Shown piece after piece: positions 31,196 to 32,302 of a DNA stretch of 32,302 bases (its first letter is position 1; every line of letters begins with the position of its first letter). Origin of the DNA: a virus; IMG/VR virus record IMGVR_UViG_3300042473_000041, positions 1 through 32,302 of that record; one strand, written 5' to 3'. Made by a program: the position numbers and the translations under genes. Under the pieces are notes generated by a model, which saw nothing but the letters and a program-made list of their open reading frames with translations, did not search any database and had not been told where the DNA came from.

Positions 31196-31441
31196 ATGAT
31201 TGAAGCTGACCGTGTAAAACTCAAGAAAGTTCTTGATGACGTTTCCAATATGATGACTATGGTTGAGGCAGAGCGATCTGCCATCAACGAAGCCATTAAT
31301 GAAGCAAGTAAAAACTTTAACATTGATAAGAAGGTCTTGCGCAAAATTGCCAAGACCTATCATAAACAAAACTTCAATGACGAAGTAGCAACAAATGAGA
31401 CATTCGTAGAAGTTTACGAACAATTGACCAAACAAGGATAA
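31196..31441 (+). CDS. dsbA: Double-stranded DNA-binding protein DsbA, late-transcription helper
   Basis: The 81-residue charged, helical protein resembles T4 DsbA (89 residues): NEAINEASKNFNIDKKVLRK followed by IAKTYHKQNFNDEVATNETF and VEVYEQL parallels the T4 C-terminal half (VDGKMFNRLLALYHKDN...VVELYDTV, as I recall it). DsbA binds near late promoters and stimulates gp55-dependent transcription. Placement beside gp45, the clamp that activates late transcription, supports this. The ATG is almost at the -10 box; GAG nine bases before could serve as a weak ribosome binding site on longer transcripts. The gene ends four bases before gp45. Confidence 0.72.
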   Translation: MIEADRVKLKKVLDDVSNMMTMVEAERSAINEAINEASKNFNIDKKVLRKIAKTYHKQNFNDEVATNETFVEVYEQLTKQG

Positions 31442-31445
31442 TATT

Positions 31446-32117
31446 ATGAAGATCTCAAGCCAAACCCTTTCCATTCTGAAGAACTTTTCTTCTATCAATG
31501 GAAACATCCTAGTTCGTGCAGGTTCAACACTGTCGACTATCTCACCGCAGAAAAATATTCTAGCTTCTGCTGTCGTTTCTGAAAACTTCCCGACCAGCTT
31601 CGCGATCTATGACCTCGGTCAGTTCCTTGGTGCTGTCAGCTTGTTCGAAGATCCTGACTTTGACTTTACTGACAAGTTCGTCACCATCTCTAGCGGTAAG
31701 CGTAGCATCAAGTATTGGTTCGCCGAGCCAAGCATGATTCTTGCTGCTCCTGAGAAGAAGCTACAACTTCCTACCGAAGAAGTTGTGTTTGATGCGTCTG
31801 CCTCTAACATCAGCGAAGTGTTGAAAGCTGCGAGCGTCCTTCAGGCTCCAGAAATCGCTGTTGTTTCTGATGGTTCAACCCAGACCAAGCTGGTTGCTAC
31901 CAACGTCAAGAACGATACTTCTAACGAATATCACGTTGATGTTGCAGTTACCAACGAAGCAAAGTTCCGTATGGTATTCAAGTCTGAGAACTTGAAGCTA
32001 ATCAGCGGTGACTATAAAGTATCCATCTCTTCGAAAGGTATGGGTAAGTTCGCCAACGAAAAGGCTGGACTTGAATACTTCATCGCAACAGAAAGCAGCT
32101 CAAAATACGGTCAATGA
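31446..32117 (+). CDS. 45: Sliding clamp gp45, DNA polymerase processivity factor and late-transcription activator
   Basis: The 223-residue protein (T4: 228) starts MKISSQTLSILKNFSSINGN, parallel to T4 gp45 (MKLSKDTTALLKNFATINSG). FAIYDLGQFLGAVSLFEDPD, IKYWFAEPSMILAAPEKKLQ and MVFKSENLKLISGDYKVSIS are further clamp landmarks. The homotrimeric ring holds the polymerase on DNA and, loaded by gp44/62, also contacts gp55/gp33 to activate late promoters. The clamp loader genes are not in the window. It overlaps the next gene by four bases (ATGA). AAGGA precedes the ATG by about nine bases. Confidence 0.93.
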   Translation: MKISSQTLSILKNFSSINGNILVRAGSTLSTISPQKNILASAVVSENFPTSFAIYDLGQFLGAVSLFEDPDFDFTDKFVTISSGKRSIKYWFAEPSMILAAPEKKLQLPTEEVVFDASASNISEVLKAASVLQAPEIAVVSDGSTQTKLVATNVKNDTSNEYHVDVAVTNEAKFRMVFKSENLKLISGDYKVSISSKGMGKFANEKAGLEYFIATESSSKYGQ

Positions 32118-32302
32118 TTCTAAACGATCGCCCACTCATCAAAGTAGTTGACAATTTCCTGACTAAGGAAGTTTGTCAAGATATCATAAATGAAGCAACT
32201 CCATTGTTGGAGCCTTCTAAGATATCGGGCGGTGAATCTGGATATCGTACAAGCAAGAGTACATGGCTATCGCATACGCATAGCCATGCTACTGTGTCCT
32301 TA
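32114..32302 (+). CDS. 2OG-Fe(II) oxygenase, prolyl-4-hydroxylase type (3' truncated by window)
   Basis: Only the first 63 residues are visible; the frame is open to the window edge. PLIKVVDNFLTKEVCQDIIN near the start and GYRTSKSTWLSHTHSH after it match the N-terminal part of prolyl-4-hydroxylase-type oxygenases (FLs.eeC.. and YRtS). The catalytic HxD/H residues would lie beyond the edge. Such enzymes are common in aquatic T4-like phages and hydroxylate proteins or small molecules. It starts within the gp45 stop. It is not of the TET/JBP subtype of the upstream dioxygenase. Confidence 0.65.
   Translation, partial: MILNDRPLIKVVDNFLTKEVCQDIINEATPLLEPSKISGGESGYRTSKSTWLSHTHSHATVSL

Noticed and set aside
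10821-32302. tRNA genes in the gaps
   Set aside because: The intergenic gaps are all about 110 bases or less and hold promoters, a terminator or hairpins; no cloverleaf or TTCGA-type arm was seen.

Overview
This window is a stretch of a T4-like contractile-tailed phage (myovirus) genome. The gene order follows the T4 virion and replication core: neck gp13-gp14, sheath terminator gp15, terminase gp16-gp17, sheath gp18, tube gp19, portal gp20, prohead core and protease gp21-gp22, major capsid gp23, then uvsY, uvsW, late sigma factor gp55, gp47-gp46, dsbA and clamp gp45. All genes recognised are on the + strand and tightly packed, with many ATGA overlaps. Sequences are diverged from T4, and several accessory traits (Sm-like proteins, S74 fibre chaperone, 2OG-Fe(II) oxygenases, deformylase) recall T4-like phages of aquatic bacteria. 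The host cannot be named from sequence alone.

Layout. 1-4232: the end of an S74-chaperone tail fibre, then a 1202-residue Thr/Ser-rich repeat protein. 4260-6204: a small coiled-coil protein and two proteins that look sugar-related. 6219-20140: the virion assembly block, with a hairpin terminator after the capsid gene and T4-type late promoter boxes (TATAAATA, ACTAAATA, CTAAATA) ahead of the major late genes. 20203-26010: recombination and late-transcription genes. 26047-31162: an accessory island with a TagD-like nucleotidyltransferase, a GT-B glycosyltransferase, a TET/JBP-type 2OG-Fe(II) dioxygenase, a peptide deformylase, two Sm-like proteins and a GT-A glycosyltransferase. 31196-32302: DsbA, sliding clamp gp45 and the start of a prolyl-4-hydroxylase-like oxygenase.

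Two promoter classes can be read by eye. Genes from uvsY to dsbA are preceded by a recurring TTTTACTAA-N15-TATAAT signal with invariant spacing; for three genes it sits so close to the ATG that the transcript would be leaderless. Structural genes carry NNTAAATA late boxes, and at gp18 the two signals overlap. The window encodes part of its own switch: gp55, DsbA and gp45 all belong to the T4 late-transcription machinery.

Most interesting: a candidate DNA base hypermodification island (dioxygenase plus glycosyltransferases plus nucleotidyltransferase); an apparent ATT start codon for gp15; a probable encapsidated internal head protein with a T4-like capsid-targeting peptide; three Sm-like paralogues; a leftward promoter opposing that of gp55; and the repeat protein. 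Functions were assigned by reading motifs and gene order, without database searches.
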